Shown here: one piece after another, positions 1 to 8,419 of the stretch
How the letters are laid out: each line of letters opens with the position of its first letter
How positions within the stretch are numbered: position 1 is the first letter of the stretch
Source: JAZRWQ01 sp045541395
GTDB lineage: Bacteria; Bacillota; Clostridia; Oscillospirales; UMGS1783
Direction: 5' to 3'
Length of the DNA: 64,000 nucleotides
Assembly: GCA_045541395.1 (NCBI GenBank)
Contig: JAZQIZ010000001.1
Location: 1 to 64,000 of the forward strand
Notes under the pieces: model-generated
What the model was told of the DNA's origin: nothing
Seen by the model: only the letters and a program-made list of their open reading frames with translations
The model's database searches: none
Program-made: the position numbers and the translations under genes

Positions 1-87
1 TTTTGGGTACCGCAAACTGGCGCCTGCGCTGAACAATATCCAATCACCGCACATACGCAGTCTGATCCCTTTATTATTTATTGCCCG

Positions 88-135
88 TAGCTGTTAACCG
101 CAGGGTCGTAGGTTCGAGTCCTACTTGAGGCGCCA
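88..135 (+). pseudogene. tRNA-Asn(GTT) 3' fragment
   Basis: The anticodon loop CTGTTAA, the 3' anticodon strand, a perfect T-arm (GTAGG-TTCGAGT-CCTAC), the 3' acceptor strand and CCA are present. The sequence upstream is repeat DNA: it holds no D-arm and no 5' acceptor strand able to pair with the 3' strand. The gene is therefore a 3' remnant, most simply the end of a tRNA gene split by recombination. A terminator follows directly. Confidence 0.55.
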
Positions 136-143
136 AACAAAGA

Positions 144-170
144 AGCACACCAAAAGGTGTGCTTTTTTGT
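144..170 (+). terminator. Terminator after the tRNA-Asn remnant
   Basis: AGCACACC and GGTGTGCT form an 8-bp stem with an AAAA loop, followed by six T. It is a standard intrinsic terminator and suggests that the upstream tRNA was once transcribed from outside the window. Confidence 0.8.
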
Positions 171-451
171 TTAGTTCCAATATTACACAATCTATATCCT
201 TGTAGTTAATACCTGCTTGCCTACAGACTGAGCGTGCGAAGTCGGTGGCCTGCGGCCGACCGCTGCCTGTGGCAGAAGCAGGGAGGGATGCAGGTGTGCA
301 GCGGTCAAAAGTTGCACGTGCTTACAGTACGTAAGCAACTTTTGGGTACCGCAAACTGGCGCCTGCGCTGAACAATATCCAATCACCGCACATACGCAGT
401 CTGATCCCTTTATTATTTATTGCCCGTAGCTGTTAACCGCAGGGTCGTAGG

Positions 452-530
452 GTTGCGCACTAACGGAGCGGTAGTGTCTTAGAATTAGTTAGACTAAAAA
501 GTTAGTTATTTAACCCCAATTTACTTATTT
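452..530. other. Non-coding sequence, no gene seen
   Basis: Between the second repeat copy and the first promoter I see only a weak hairpin (CACTA...TAGTG, about 460-477) and AT-rich DNA. No reading frame with a ribosome binding site is present. Confidence 0.5.
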
Positions 531-544
531 TTGACATATGACTA

Positions 545-573
545 TTGATATCCTTGAACATTGATGATATAAT
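545..573 (+). promoter_or_regulatory. Sigma-A-type promoter
   Basis: TTGATA (545-550), a 17-nt spacer and TATAAT (568-573) with an extended -10 TGA. It lies about 110 bases before the DUF6273 gene. Confidence 0.6.
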
Positions 574-684
574 AAATACCATATACAGATAAAACCTTGT
601 TTTGTGTTTATTGTCGTTTTTATTGAATTGAAAGTATAAGCCATTGTGATGTTTTTACCTGTACTTATGGGAAGGGGATTATAT

Positions 685-1797
685 ATGAATAATATTGTTG
701 AGGCTGTTGAGTCCGGAAACAAAAGAAGCAAAATTTGGAAGATTGCATCGATTCTGATTTGTGTTATTTTTGCGTTGCTTGCAATTGCCATTGCTTCTTT
801 TACCTTTATTATTCCTACCATTAAATATAACAGAGCATTAGAGTTTAAGGAAGAAGGTAATTACTCACAGGCTATTGCCGCATTTAAGGAGCTCGGCAGT
901 TTTAAGGATAGTGAGGAAATGATAATTGACTGCAAGTATGATATCGCGGTTATGTTAATGAATGAAGGCAAATATATTAATGCAGCACATTATTTCTCGT
1001 TATTAGGTGAATATAGAGATAGTGAAACTAAGCTTTCGGAGTGCACTGATAGCTTCACTGAAGAAAGATATGGATATGCAGTAAAGATGATGGACGAAGG
1101 AGAATACGAAGATGCCTCGACTGCATTTAAGGAGCTTAACGGCTACAAGGACTCTGAGGAGAAAAGAGCAGTAATAAGAAAATCTTTTTTGAAAAATATA
1201 AAAGTGGGGGACTGTATTAAGTTTGGAGTATATGAACAAGATAATATCATAGAAAATGGCAAAGAAGATATTGAATGGCTTGTTCTTGATTATAAGAGCG
1301 AAAAAGTATTGATTATAAGCAAATATGCTATTGAATGTATGGAATACAGTACGGATTACGAGGATGGCACATGGGAATCCTGCTTTTTGCGGGAATGGCT
1401 GAATGATGTTTTTGTAAGTGCTGCATTTCCCGGTACTGAAAATGAAATGATCCCTACGGTAACGGTAGAAGCCGATTGGAATCCCAGCTCCAGTATAAAC
1501 CCCGGTAACACAACAAAGGATAAAGTATTTTTATTAAGTATGATTGAAGCAGATGAATATTTTTATTCTGATACTGTGAGAAAGTGTGCACCTACTGAGT
1601 ATTCGCTTGCAAAGGGTGCTAACATTAATAGAGTCAGCGGTAATTGTAGGTGGTGGTTGCGTTCACCCGGACTTGAAAGTGATTGTATAGCATTTGTTTA
1701 TAGTCACGGCGAAGTCGATTTTTATGGATGCAACAATATCACCAATACATACTGTGTCCGGCCTGCCATGTGGATAGATCTTTCTGATTTGGACTGA
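685..1797 (+). CDS. Membrane-anchored TPR-like protein with C-terminal DUF6273 domain
   Basis: Hypothetical protein of 370 residues. A single N-terminal membrane helix (about residues 18-43) is followed by three TPR/Sel1-like repeats of the form 'A.....EGxYxxAxxxFxxLgxYkDSE' (about 45-165), then a C-terminal domain with DUF6273 hallmarks: an early 'W-L-V-L' strand, 'S-FLREWLN', 'WWLRSPG' and a terminal 'VRPAMWIDL'. DUF6273 is related to lectin/formylglycine-type folds and is common in gut Clostridia; its biochemical role is unknown. The protein probably sits on the outside of the membrane. I chose the ATG at 685 over an earlier in-frame ATG at 646 because GAAGGGGA (671-678) lies 6 nt before it. 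The gene stands alone with its own promoter. Confidence 0.8.
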   Translation: MNNIVEAVESGNKRSKIWKIASILICVIFALLAIAIASFTFIIPTIKYNRALEFKEEGNYSQAIAAFKELGSFKDSEEMIIDCKYDIAVMLMNEGKYINAAHYFSLLGEYRDSETKLSECTDSFTEERYGYAVKMMDEGEYEDASTAFKELNGYKDSEEKRAVIRKSFLKNIKVGDCIKFGVYEQDNIIENGKEDIEWLVLDYKSEKVLIISKYAIECMEYSTDYEDGTWESCFLREWLNDVFVSAAFPGTENEMIPTVTVEADWNPSSSINPGNTTKDKVFLLSMIEADEYFYSDTVRKCAPTEYSLAKGANINRVSGNCRWWLRSPGLESDCIAFVYSHGEVDFYGCNNITNTYCVRPAMWIDLSDLD

Positions 1798-1860
1798 ATT
1801 ACAGCTGTTGGCAGTTCATTTAATGATACAGGATTGTTGGAAAACATAATGAATATAATT

Positions 1861-1899
1861 GAGGCACCTTCCTTACGGAGGGTGCCTCAAAGGTGTGTT
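1861..1899 (+). terminator. Probable terminator / hairpin
   Basis: GAGGCACCTTCC and GGAGGGTGCCTC pair over 12 positions (one G-U) around TTAC. A T-run follows only 8-10 nt after the stem, so it is a weaker intrinsic terminator or a stabilising hairpin after the DUF6273 gene. Confidence 0.55.
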
Positions 1900-1944
1900 T
1901 TTTACGTCTTTTTTGTGCGTTATTCAGCTTTTTTGTAACTGGTA

Positions 1945-1973
1945 TTGACGATTACTTTTTGTTGCATTATAAT
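1945..1973 (+). promoter_or_regulatory. Sigma-A-type promoter
   Basis: TTGACG (1945-1950), 17 nt, TATAAT (1968-1973), about 50 nt before the YcxB-like gene. Confidence 0.65.
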
Positions 1974-2024
1974 TATATATATTTAAAAATTGTTTTTATA
2001 ACAGTTCTTAAAAGGAGTACTTAA

Positions 2025-2549
2025 ATGGAAATTAAAGCTAATAGTATCTTTAATTATGAAACTATAAAGGCTATGGTTCGTTTTTCTGTATTCAGGCGCA
2101 GAGCACCATTGGCATCATTAATTTCTTATACTGCAGTTATGGTAATTTGTGTTTTGATTATATTCTTTTTGAATCCCGAATATAGCAGTAGGCTTTTAAT
2201 TATTTACGCTTGCGCTGCAATTGGCCTTATAGGTATTTACTTTATGTATTTTATTTTGCCTATACAAAGATACAATGCACTTAAAGAAATGAAGGAAACG
2301 GTTAACAGTTTCGTATTTATGGATGACGTTATTTTGGCAACGTCAGATAACCCCAACTTTAGTGGCACATCCAGGCTGAAATATTCTTTATTTTATAAGG
2401 TTTATGAAACTAATTCCTTTTACTTTATGTTTCAGGACAAGTTGCAACTGTTTATTGTTGATAAAGCTACGATAGAAGGTGACAGCTTACTGATAACCAA
2501 TAAATTTAAAGAATCTTTAGGTAAGAAATATATTCGTTGCAAGTATTAA
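2025..2549 (+). CDS. YcxB-like small membrane protein
   Basis: Protein of 174 residues with an N-terminal cytoplasmic stretch, two membrane helices (about 29-52 and 56-78) and a soluble C-terminal half of alternating strands ('YSLFYKVYETNSFYFMFQDKLQLFIVDK'). This is the layout of the YcxB-like C-terminal domain proteins, whose function is unknown. The start is fixed by AAAGGAG 9 nt before the ATG. It is a single gene with its own promoter; the next gene has a separate promoter. Confidence 0.7.
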   Translation: MEIKANSIFNYETIKAMVRFSVFRRRAPLASLISYTAVMVICVLIIFFLNPEYSSRLLIIYACAAIGLIGIYFMYFILPIQRYNALKEMKETVNSFVFMDDVILATSDNPNFSGTSRLKYSLFYKVYETNSFYFMFQDKLQLFIVDKATIEGDSLLITNKFKESLGKKYIRCKY

Positions 2550-2556
2550 TTATTTG

Positions 2557-2585
2557 TTGACTTTTATTGCTAATTTTTATATTAT
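2557..2585 (+). promoter_or_regulatory. Sigma-A-type promoter
   Basis: TTGACT (2557-2562), 17 nt, TATTAT (2580-2585), about 75 nt upstream of the Nudix-like gene. Confidence 0.55.
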
Positions 2586-2658
2586 ATAATCTAGTGGTTT
2601 TATTTACTATTATGTTTATAGAATTTACGTTATCTATTAAATATGCTGAGGAATAATA

Positions 2659-3090
2659 ATGCAAATAAATTTTTATGAATCAAACGAAGGTATTCAGTTT
2701 GATCGTGTTTTTATACTTTCAAAATACAATGGGAAATGGGCTTTTGCAAAATACAAGGGAATTGATACTATTAGTGTTCCATCGGGTCCTGTGATGAAAA
2801 ATGAAGCTTTGAATGATGCTGTTGTTAGGCTAATGGAGAAGGAATGCGGTGCAGTTGAATATGTTTATGAACCTGTTTTACCTTTTTCTTTTGATGAAGG
2901 CGGCGAATTAATTTATGGGATGTTATATTATGCTGATATTACTCACGCAAAAAGAAAGCTTTATAACAGTATAGAGAAAATGCAATATTATAAACTGCTG
3001 CCTGATAATTGGACTGATCCGGTATTGGATCCTCGTTTAGTAGAGGAGTATTTAAGGCAACAGCTTAAAAAAGCCAATATTATTCTTTAA
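2659..3090 (+). CDS. Nudix-fold protein with degenerate catalytic box
   Basis: Protein of 143 residues resembling clostridial Nudix (NTP pyrophosphohydrolase) proteins along its length: an early strand-turn 'FILSKYNGKWAFAKYK', a Nudix-box region, then 'YGMLYYADI' and a C-terminal helix. The box keeps the spacing G-x5-E-x7-R, but the REUxEE core reads R-L-M-E-K-E. The first catalytic Glu is Leu and the first Glu of the EE pair is Lys, so metal binding is probably impaired. It may be an inactive nucleotide-binding homologue or an enzyme with changed chemistry. The ribosome binding site is weak (TGAGGAA). It forms a single-gene unit with its own terminator. Confidence 0.65.
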   Translation: MQINFYESNEGIQFDRVFILSKYNGKWAFAKYKGIDTISVPSGPVMKNEALNDAVVRLMEKECGAVEYVYEPVLPFSFDEGGELIYGMLYYADITHAKRKLYNSIEKMQYYKLLPDNWTDPVLDPRLVEEYLRQQLKKANIIL

Positions 3091-3094
3091 ATTT

Positions 3095-3124
3095 AGCGCA
3101 CACTAAAAAAGTGTGCGCTTTTTG
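3095..3124 (+). terminator. Intrinsic terminator
   Basis: A 10-bp perfect stem (AGCGCACACT / AGTGTGCGCT) with an A5 loop and a T-run, directly after the Nudix-like gene. Confidence 0.9.
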
Positions 3125-3194
3125 TCAGGTTATGGCCCTGCATTACGAATTAAATAAATGAAAGGCCTTTTATTTGAGAGAAAGGAGCTATTAT

Positions 3195-3725
3195 ATGCAG
3201 GATAATGTTTTAATAGAACTATTGCAGAAGAATCCTCATAAGGGTATTGAACGTATAATGAGAGAATATACGGGATTTGTATATGCTATTGCAAAAACAA
3301 AACTAATAGGCATATGTACACTTGAAGACATAGAAGAAATAGTGAGCGACGTTTTCTTTCAGCTCTATGAACAGCGTGAAAGCTTGGATATTTCAAAGGG
3401 TAGCTTAAAAGCCTGGCTTGCTGTAACAGTTACACGCAGAGCAATAGATATATACCGTAAAAAAGCCCCGGAAAACAGTATTTCGTTACGAGAAGATATT
3501 CCGGAAAAAGAAGATCAGTTTGAAAAGAGTACAGAACGAACTGCAATAGTAACTGCTATAAAGTCATTGGGTGAGCCAAATAGTGAGATTCTGCTTCGAA
3601 AACTGTATTTTGGGCAAACAGCAAGAGAAATAGCAAATATTAAAGGAATGACAACTTCTGCAGTGGAAAAAAGGATCTCTCGCAGCTATGTAATACTTCG
3701 TGAGCTTTTAGGAGGGGAAATATGA
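3195..3725 (+). CDS. ECF-type RNA polymerase sigma factor
   Basis: Sigma-70 family protein of 176 residues of the extracytoplasmic-function type. Region 2 is in the first half ('IERIMREYTGFVYAIAKTKL...EDIEEIVSDVFFQLYEQ', '...LKAWLAVTVTRRAIDIYRK'). Region 4 is at the end ('LYFGQTAREIANIKGMTTSAVEKRISRSYVILRELL'), a helix-turn-helix for -35 recognition. I chose the ATG at 3195, 7 nt after AAAGGAG; an in-frame TTG at 3174 has no ribosome binding site. Its stop overlaps the start of the next gene in ATGA, so the two are translationally coupled. By analogy with ECF/anti-sigma pairs it is held inactive by that membrane protein. Confidence 0.88.
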   Translation: MQDNVLIELLQKNPHKGIERIMREYTGFVYAIAKTKLIGICTLEDIEEIVSDVFFQLYEQRESLDISKGSLKAWLAVTVTRRAIDIYRKKAPENSISLREDIPEKEDQFEKSTERTAIVTAIKSLGEPNSEILLRKLYFGQTAREIANIKGMTTSAVEKRISRSYVILRELLGGEI

Positions 3726-5413
3726 ATATTAATATATTTGAAAATATGAGTATTGAGGAGATGAACGAAATGCTTAAGGATATGCCAAATGACTTCGATA
3801 CTGAAAAGAAGATTCAAAAACGTATTATAAATAAAACTATGAACAGAATTAAAGGCCCTGAACATAAAGTGCGTGCTCGTTATGCCCTTCATTCTGTGGC
3901 CGCAGTTGCCGCCGTATGCGTTCTTGTTTTATGCGCTATGTGGGCTATAGGTTTTGATACTGTTTCCGGCTATGTAAAAAAAGTTTTCTTTACCCCGGGT
4001 GTGAACAGCTCTATAATTGACGACGGTAGTGATATCTGGGTAGAAACTACCCCCGATGAGGTTATAGTTCATAAAAAAGATGAGTATACCCCTTTGATTC
4101 TTGCCGAGCCTGCTACAGGCTTTAATGAAAACGGAAAGCTTTCTATTGTTAATATTACATCTACAAATATGGCGGTTATTGAAAAATCCCCCCAAGAGTA
4201 TGAGAATATAGAACAGTACTATATTGATCAGAACGGAAAATATTATAGCGGCCTTATGCTGGAGCTTCAGTTGGAGCTTGAAGATAAGGTAATAGCAGAA
4301 CTTAAGAAATTATACGCAGATGATTTACATATAAGCGGCAACACCTTTATTCATGACTCGAATGGTGCCAAAGACACTGCAACGTTTGAAGGCTATAATT
4401 TCTCTATTACGGCAAATGGTAACGAATATTCTGAGGTAGGGAGAAATACTGAAGTAAAGCATGCATACGGTGGTAGCTGCAGGGTGCTGGAAACAGATGA
4501 TTATCATATCGGTTTTGACGGTTGGACTTTTATTATAGATGCGAATGATATTAATACAAATACTGTGTATACTTTAAATATGGATCATAAGATTTTTGGC
4601 AAGATATCTGTAGATTTCACGTTAAAGGAAGCTACTGAACTTGGAAATGATGCCGGTCATGAAGTTATGAGTGTAATGCATAATGGAATTACAATAACCG
4701 CTGTAAAATATAAAACTGAAATAGACGGCAAAAAGCTTATTGCAGTAGATACTGCTATAGATGACAGCGCATTTCCTGTGGAAACTACCGGCGGTGGGGT
4801 ACATATAGCCTCCTATTACGATAAAGATAGTAACGATGAGCTGTGGGTATGCTTTAAGAAGGGCGACGGTACAATAGTGGCTCCTTACGATTGGAACAAT
4901 AATACCTTTTATTTTGATGCTGATCTTATTGATGAGGGCGATGATTTCATAATTCCCGGTGTAGGAATCAGTGATAATAATGCTTTTGCAGAAAAACCTG
5001 CAGCATTACCTATCCCTGATGACGGTAAAACCATTAAAAAAGACATTGTTTATAGGTTTGGACTTGGAGATCTTATAATTGACAAAGTTGAAATATCTGA
5101 AGACTTTTCCTCTGCAGATAACGTTATTGAAGGTAAGGGACTGCTTATGAAGATGAAGTTCAAATTTGCAGAAGAGTTAGAAGATATGGTTTTGGTTAAT
5201 ATTCGGGCGCATCGTCCATACGGCGAATTGCCCGAAGGACAGAATTCGTACCATGCTATTTCCGGTGTAGACAGTTGGGTTTCAACAAGTTATTTATATG
5301 ATGAGAACGAGCCTTATTTTATAAAGATACAGGATAACGATAAAGAAAGCATTCCTTTGGATATTATATCAGTTTCATCGTATATGCTTAAAGAATTCAG
5401 ATTTGATTTTTAA
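3722..5413 (+). CDS. Membrane anti-sigma factor-like protein (DUF4179-type)
   Basis: Protein of 563 residues with a short acidic cytoplasmic N-terminus (about 1-50), one membrane helix (about 55-77) and a large extracytoplasmic part of repeated beta-strand-rich segments. Topology and the 4-base overlap with the ECF sigma gene identify it as the likely anti-sigma partner. Such proteins bind the sigma factor with the cytoplasmic segment and sense an envelope signal outside. There is no zinc-binding HxxxCxxC motif, unlike the second anti-sigma factor at 40946. The ligand cannot be predicted. The long extracytoplasmic part is unusually large for an anti-sigma factor. Confidence 0.72.
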   Translation: MNINIFENMSIEEMNEMLKDMPNDFDTEKKIQKRIINKTMNRIKGPEHKVRARYALHSVAAVAAVCVLVLCAMWAIGFDTVSGYVKKVFFTPGVNSSIIDDGSDIWVETTPDEVIVHKKDEYTPLILAEPATGFNENGKLSIVNITSTNMAVIEKSPQEYENIEQYYIDQNGKYYSGLMLELQLELEDKVIAELKKLYADDLHISGNTFIHDSNGAKDTATFEGYNFSITANGNEYSEVGRNTEVKHAYGGSCRVLETDDYHIGFDGWTFIIDANDINTNTVYTLNMDHKIFGKISVDFTLKEATELGNDAGHEVMSVMHNGITITAVKYKTEIDGKKLIAVDTAIDDSAFPVETTGGGVHIASYYDKDSNDELWVCFKKGDGTIVAPYDWNNNTFYFDADLIDEGDDFIIPGVGISDNNAFAEKPAALPIPDDGKTIKKDIVYRFGLGDLIIDKVEISEDFSSADNVIEGKGLLMKMKFKFAEELEDMVLVNIRAHRPYGELPEGQNSYHAISGVDSWVSTSYLYDENEPYFIKIQDNDKESIPLDIISVSSYMLKEFRFDF

Positions 5414-5425
5414 ATACTAACGCGG

Positions 5426-5458
5426 AACGGTCACTCTTATTGAGTGACCGTTTTTTTA
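5426..5458 (+). terminator. Intrinsic terminator between convergent genes
   Basis: An 11-bp perfect stem (AACGGTCACTC / GAGTGACCGTT), loop TTATT and seven T. It ends the sigma/anti-sigma operon and meets the end of spoIVA from the other side. Confidence 0.9.
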
Positions 5459-6925
5459 TAATATAATACATACAAGCCCGTCGGTTCCTTCGTTTATGAC
5501 CCGTTGCAGGGTCTCTTGCATTTTTTCTCTTGCCTGATCGGGCATTTTTGTAAGCTTTGTTTGCAGTCCGTCATTTACAAGATCGTATAAGGATTTACCG
5601 AAAATATCCGATTCCCATATCAAAGAAGGGTCTGTTTTTGCTTTTTCCATAAGATGTTCAATGAGGTCCTTAGACTGATCTTCTGTGCCTACAATCGGCG
5701 CTACCTCTGTTTCAATATCTGCGCGGATTATATGTATTGAAGGCGCTTTTGCCTTTAATCTGACTCCGAATCTGCCGCCTTGCTTTATTATTTCGGGCTG
5801 CTCCCAGCTGTATTCGTTTTTGCAGGGATCAACTATTCCGTAACCTGTTGTCTGTGCCTGTTTTACGGCATTGGAAAAGCGGTCAAACTCGGCCTCCTTG
5901 GCAGATAAGCACATTAAATTATTTAAAATATCTGCGTCACTTTGTATGTTTAACCCTGAATGTTTGGTTAATATTTCATAGAAGAACTTTTGCGGTATAT
6001 CAAGCTTTATAAGAACGGTTCCCTTGCCGAGGCAGGTCTCCTGAACGGTAGCTTTTGTGATGATGTTGCCTTCAGGGAGAGCCTCGCAGCAAGCTCCGAA
6101 GTCTTTTATCTTACTAAGTCCGGAGCATTTTTCTCTTATTCCGCTGTAAATATTCATTTTTAGTTCTTCTTCATCGGGCAGAGCCTCTATCCATTGGGGT
6201 ATATCAAAGCCAATGCATTTAATGGGAAACTCATATATGATCAGTGAAAGTATTTCTTTAATATCGCTTTCGCTCAGCTCAACACAGTTAATTGGTTTTA
6301 CAGGCACCTTGTATTCTTCAGCAAGTATTGCAGCTCTTTCTGCGGCGCTGTGTGATTCAGGCTCGGCAGTATTCATAAGCACAATAAAAGGCTTGTTAAT
6401 TTCCTTCAGTTCGTTAATTATCCGTTTTTCTGCATCAATATATTCCGCTCTTTCCAGTTCTCCGAAGGTACCGTCGGCAGTTATTACTATGCCGATGGTT
6501 GAATGATCGGAAATAACCTTTTTTGTGCCTATTTCTGCAGCCATATTAAAGGGAACAGGCTTTTCAAACCAAGGTGTCATTACCATTCTCGGCATATCGT
6601 TTTCAATATAGCCTAGCGCACTTGGTACAATATAGCCAACACAGTCAATAAGTTTTACTGTGAATTTCGTGTTGTCATTTAATGTAACACAGGCACCTTC
6701 TTCGGGGATAAACTTCGGCTCGGCAGTCATAATAGTTTTACCGGCAGCACTTTGAGGAAGTTCGTCTAATGCTCTTTGCTTGGAAAATTCATCTGTCATA
6801 TTAGGTAAAACCAATTGCTCCATAAACCTCTTTATAAAGGTTGATTTTCCCGTTCTTACAGGGCCTACTACCCCTATATAAATATCACCGCCGGTCCTTA
6901 ATGATATATCCTCGTATATGTTCAT
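5456..6925 (-). CDS. spoIVA: Stage IV sporulation protein A (coat morphogenetic ATPase)
   Basis: Protein of 489 residues, close to the 492 of Bacillus subtilis SpoIVA and similar along its length. It is a TRAFAC-class ATPase with Walker A GPVRTGKST (21-29) and a following 'LIDCVGY' Walker B-like strand, then the middle and C-terminal domains that build the coat basement layer. In Bacillus the protein polymerises, using ATP hydrolysis, on the outer forespore membrane. The start has GAGGAG 9 nt upstream. It is transcribed alone and divergently from the MATE gene, with a sigma-E-like promoter upstream. Confidence 0.95.
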   Translation of the reverse strand: MNIYEDISLRTGGDIYIGVVGPVRTGKSTFIKRFMEQLVLPNMTDEFSKQRALDELPQSAAGKTIMTAEPKFIPEEGACVTLNDNTKFTVKLIDCVGYIVPSALGYIENDMPRMVMTPWFEKPVPFNMAAEIGTKKVISDHSTIGIVITADGTFGELERAEYIDAEKRIINELKEINKPFIVLMNTAEPESHSAAERAAILAEEYKVPVKPINCVELSESDIKEILSLIIYEFPIKCIGFDIPQWIEALPDEEELKMNIYSGIREKCSGLSKIKDFGACCEALPEGNIITKATVQETCLGKGTVLIKLDIPQKFFYEILTKHSGLNIQSDADILNNLMCLSAKEAEFDRFSNAVKQAQTTGYGIVDPCKNEYSWEQPEIIKQGGRFGVRLKAKAPSIHIIRADIETEVAPIVGTEDQSKDLIEHLMEKAKTDPSLIWESDIFGKSLYDLVNDGLQTKLTKMPDQAREKMQETLQRVINEGTDGLVCIIL

Positions 6926-6957
6926 TCTTATCAGCTCCTCTAAATTTCCTTTGGTAA

Positions 6958-6986
6958 TATGTATGTTAAATAGCTATTTATTATGC
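6958..6986 (-). promoter_or_regulatory. Candidate sigma-E promoter of spoIVA
   Basis: Reading the minus strand, GCATAATA (6986-6979), a 13-nt spacer and CATACATA (6965-6958) resemble the Bacillus mother-cell sigma-E consensus (about kCATATT, 13-15 nt, CATACAnT). It lies about 30 nt before the start codon and fits the known sigma-E control of spoIVA. Confidence 0.45.
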
Positions 6987-7051
6987 AACTAATTACTTGA
7001 ATGTGATAAAAAAAGGGTGTACAATATAAGAAAAAAAATAAAGGTGTAATT

Positions 7052-8419
7052 ATGCAAAAGCTCAGCGAACAAAGATTGGGAACAGAAAAAATAGGCAGGC
7101 TTATTCTCGCAATGGGAATTCCTTCGGTTGTAGCTCAGATAGTAAATCTGCTTTATAATATTGTTGACCGTATTTATATAGGCCATATTGAATCAGTTGG
7201 TACCGAAGCGTTAACAGGTGTTGGCCTATCAATGCCTATTATTATAATTATAACTGCCTTCAGCTCCTTCGTGGCAGGAGGCGGCGCTCCTTTGGCGGCA
7301 ATAGCATTGGGGGAAGGGGATAAAAAAAGAGCAGAGAAGTTTCTGGCAAACGGAACCTCTCTACTGCTGTTTTTTTCGGTAATACTGATCGTTATTATAA
7401 TGCTGATAAAAAAGCCGTTGCTTTATTCTATTGGTGCAAGTGTTGATACTTTTCCTTATGCTAACGACTATCTTACAATTTATCTCTTCGGTACCCCCTT
7501 TGTTCTTTTAACAGTTGGGTTGAATGCCTTTATTTCCGCTCAGGGCCGTTCAAAAACTGCAATGCTTTCGGTTATTATAGGTGCAGTTATAAATATTATT
7601 TTGGATCCCGTTCTTATTTATAGTGCAAATCTCGGCGTGAAAGGCGCTGCTCTTGCTACAATTATCTCGCAGTTTTGCAGTATGCTATGGGTGCTTTGGG
7701 TGCTCTTTAGTAAGAAAACTTTTTTAAGAATAAAGCCGTCAGCTATGGCTCCGGATATAAAAATCATAGGCAAAATAGCCGCTCTTGGTATTTCCCCGTT
7801 TATAATGCAGGCAACCGAAAGTCTTATTTCTTTTGTTATGAACCGCGGCCTTTCGGTTTATGGCGGGGATCTTTACGTGGGTTCACTTACGGTACTCCAA
7901 AGCGTTATGCAGTTTATTACGGTTCCGGCAGGAGGCTTTGCTCAAGGTATTCAGCCTATTATAAGCTATAATTACGGGGCAGGGAATAAGGAAAGGGTTA
8001 AGAAAACCTTTAAGCTTACCGTTATGATCGTAATGATTTATAACGTTATTGTTACAGGCTTTGCAATTATCTGTCCTCAGGTATTTGCAAGAATTTTCAC
8101 AGAAGATACTGCTCTTATAGAACTTGTATCAAGGGTGTTGCCTGTGTTCCTCAGCGGTATGCTTGTGTTTGGCCTGCAAATTACCTGCCAAAACACATTT
8201 ATGGCTTTGGGGCAGGCAAAGGTATCTCTGTTTATTGCATTGCTGAGAAAAGTATTCTTATTGGTGCCTTTAGCCATAATTCTTCCTGAGGTATTTAATA
8301 ACGTTATGGGTATATATTATGCTGAACCGATTTCCGATATTATCTCAGCGTTGACCTGTACTTTGCTCTTCTTTACAATGTTCGATAAAATTTTAAATAA
8401 AGAAAACTCCGCGAATTAG
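7052..8419 (+). CDS. MATE family efflux transporter
   Basis: Membrane protein of 455 residues with twelve predicted helices and MATE-family signatures: 'ILAMGIPSVVAQIVNLLYNIVDRIYIGHI' in helix 1, 'GGGAPLAAIALGEGD' after helix 2 and 'PAGGFAQGIQPIISYNYGAGN' in the second half. MATE proteins export cationic drugs or metabolites in exchange for Na+ or H+; this one is closest in style to the MepA/DinF-like proteins of Firmicutes. Substrate unknown. AAAGGTG precedes the ATG. Its stop codon lies in the loop of the terminator hairpin. Confidence 0.9.
   Translation: MQKLSEQRLGTEKIGRLILAMGIPSVVAQIVNLLYNIVDRIYIGHIESVGTEALTGVGLSMPIIIIITAFSSFVAGGGAPLAAIALGEGDKKRAEKFLANGTSLLLFFSVILIVIIMLIKKPLLYSIGASVDTFPYANDYLTIYLFGTPFVLLTVGLNAFISAQGRSKTAMLSVIIGAVINIILDPVLIYSANLGVKGAALATIISQFCSMLWVLWVLFSKKTFLRIKPSAMAPDIKIIGKIAALGISPFIMQATESLISFVMNRGLSVYGGDLYVGSLTVLQSVMQFITVPAGGFAQGIQPIISYNYGAGNKERVKKTFKLTVMIVMIYNVIVTGFAIICPQVFARIFTEDTALIELVSRVLPVFLSGMLVFGLQITCQNTFMALGQAKVSLFIALLRKVFLLVPLAIILPEVFNNVMGIYYAEPISDIISALTCTLLFFTMFDKILNKENSAN

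Larger units (their letters stand above)
1..451. repeat. Exact 112-bp direct repeat (1-112 and 340-451)
   Basis: Bases 1-112 are repeated without mismatch at 340-451, an offset of 339. The repeat may extend left of the window. Its last third ends in tRNA-Asn-like sequence (anticodon loop with GTT, start of the T-arm). The copies diverge at 113 and 452: the first runs on into a complete T-arm, acceptor 3' strand and CCA, the second into unrelated sequence. Between them lie several short hairpins, for example CTGCC-TGT-GGCAG near 262-274 and GCTTAC-AGTAC-GTAAGC near 320-336. I see no gene here. It may be a tRNA-associated recombination scar or a member of a dispersed repeat family. Confidence 0.8.
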
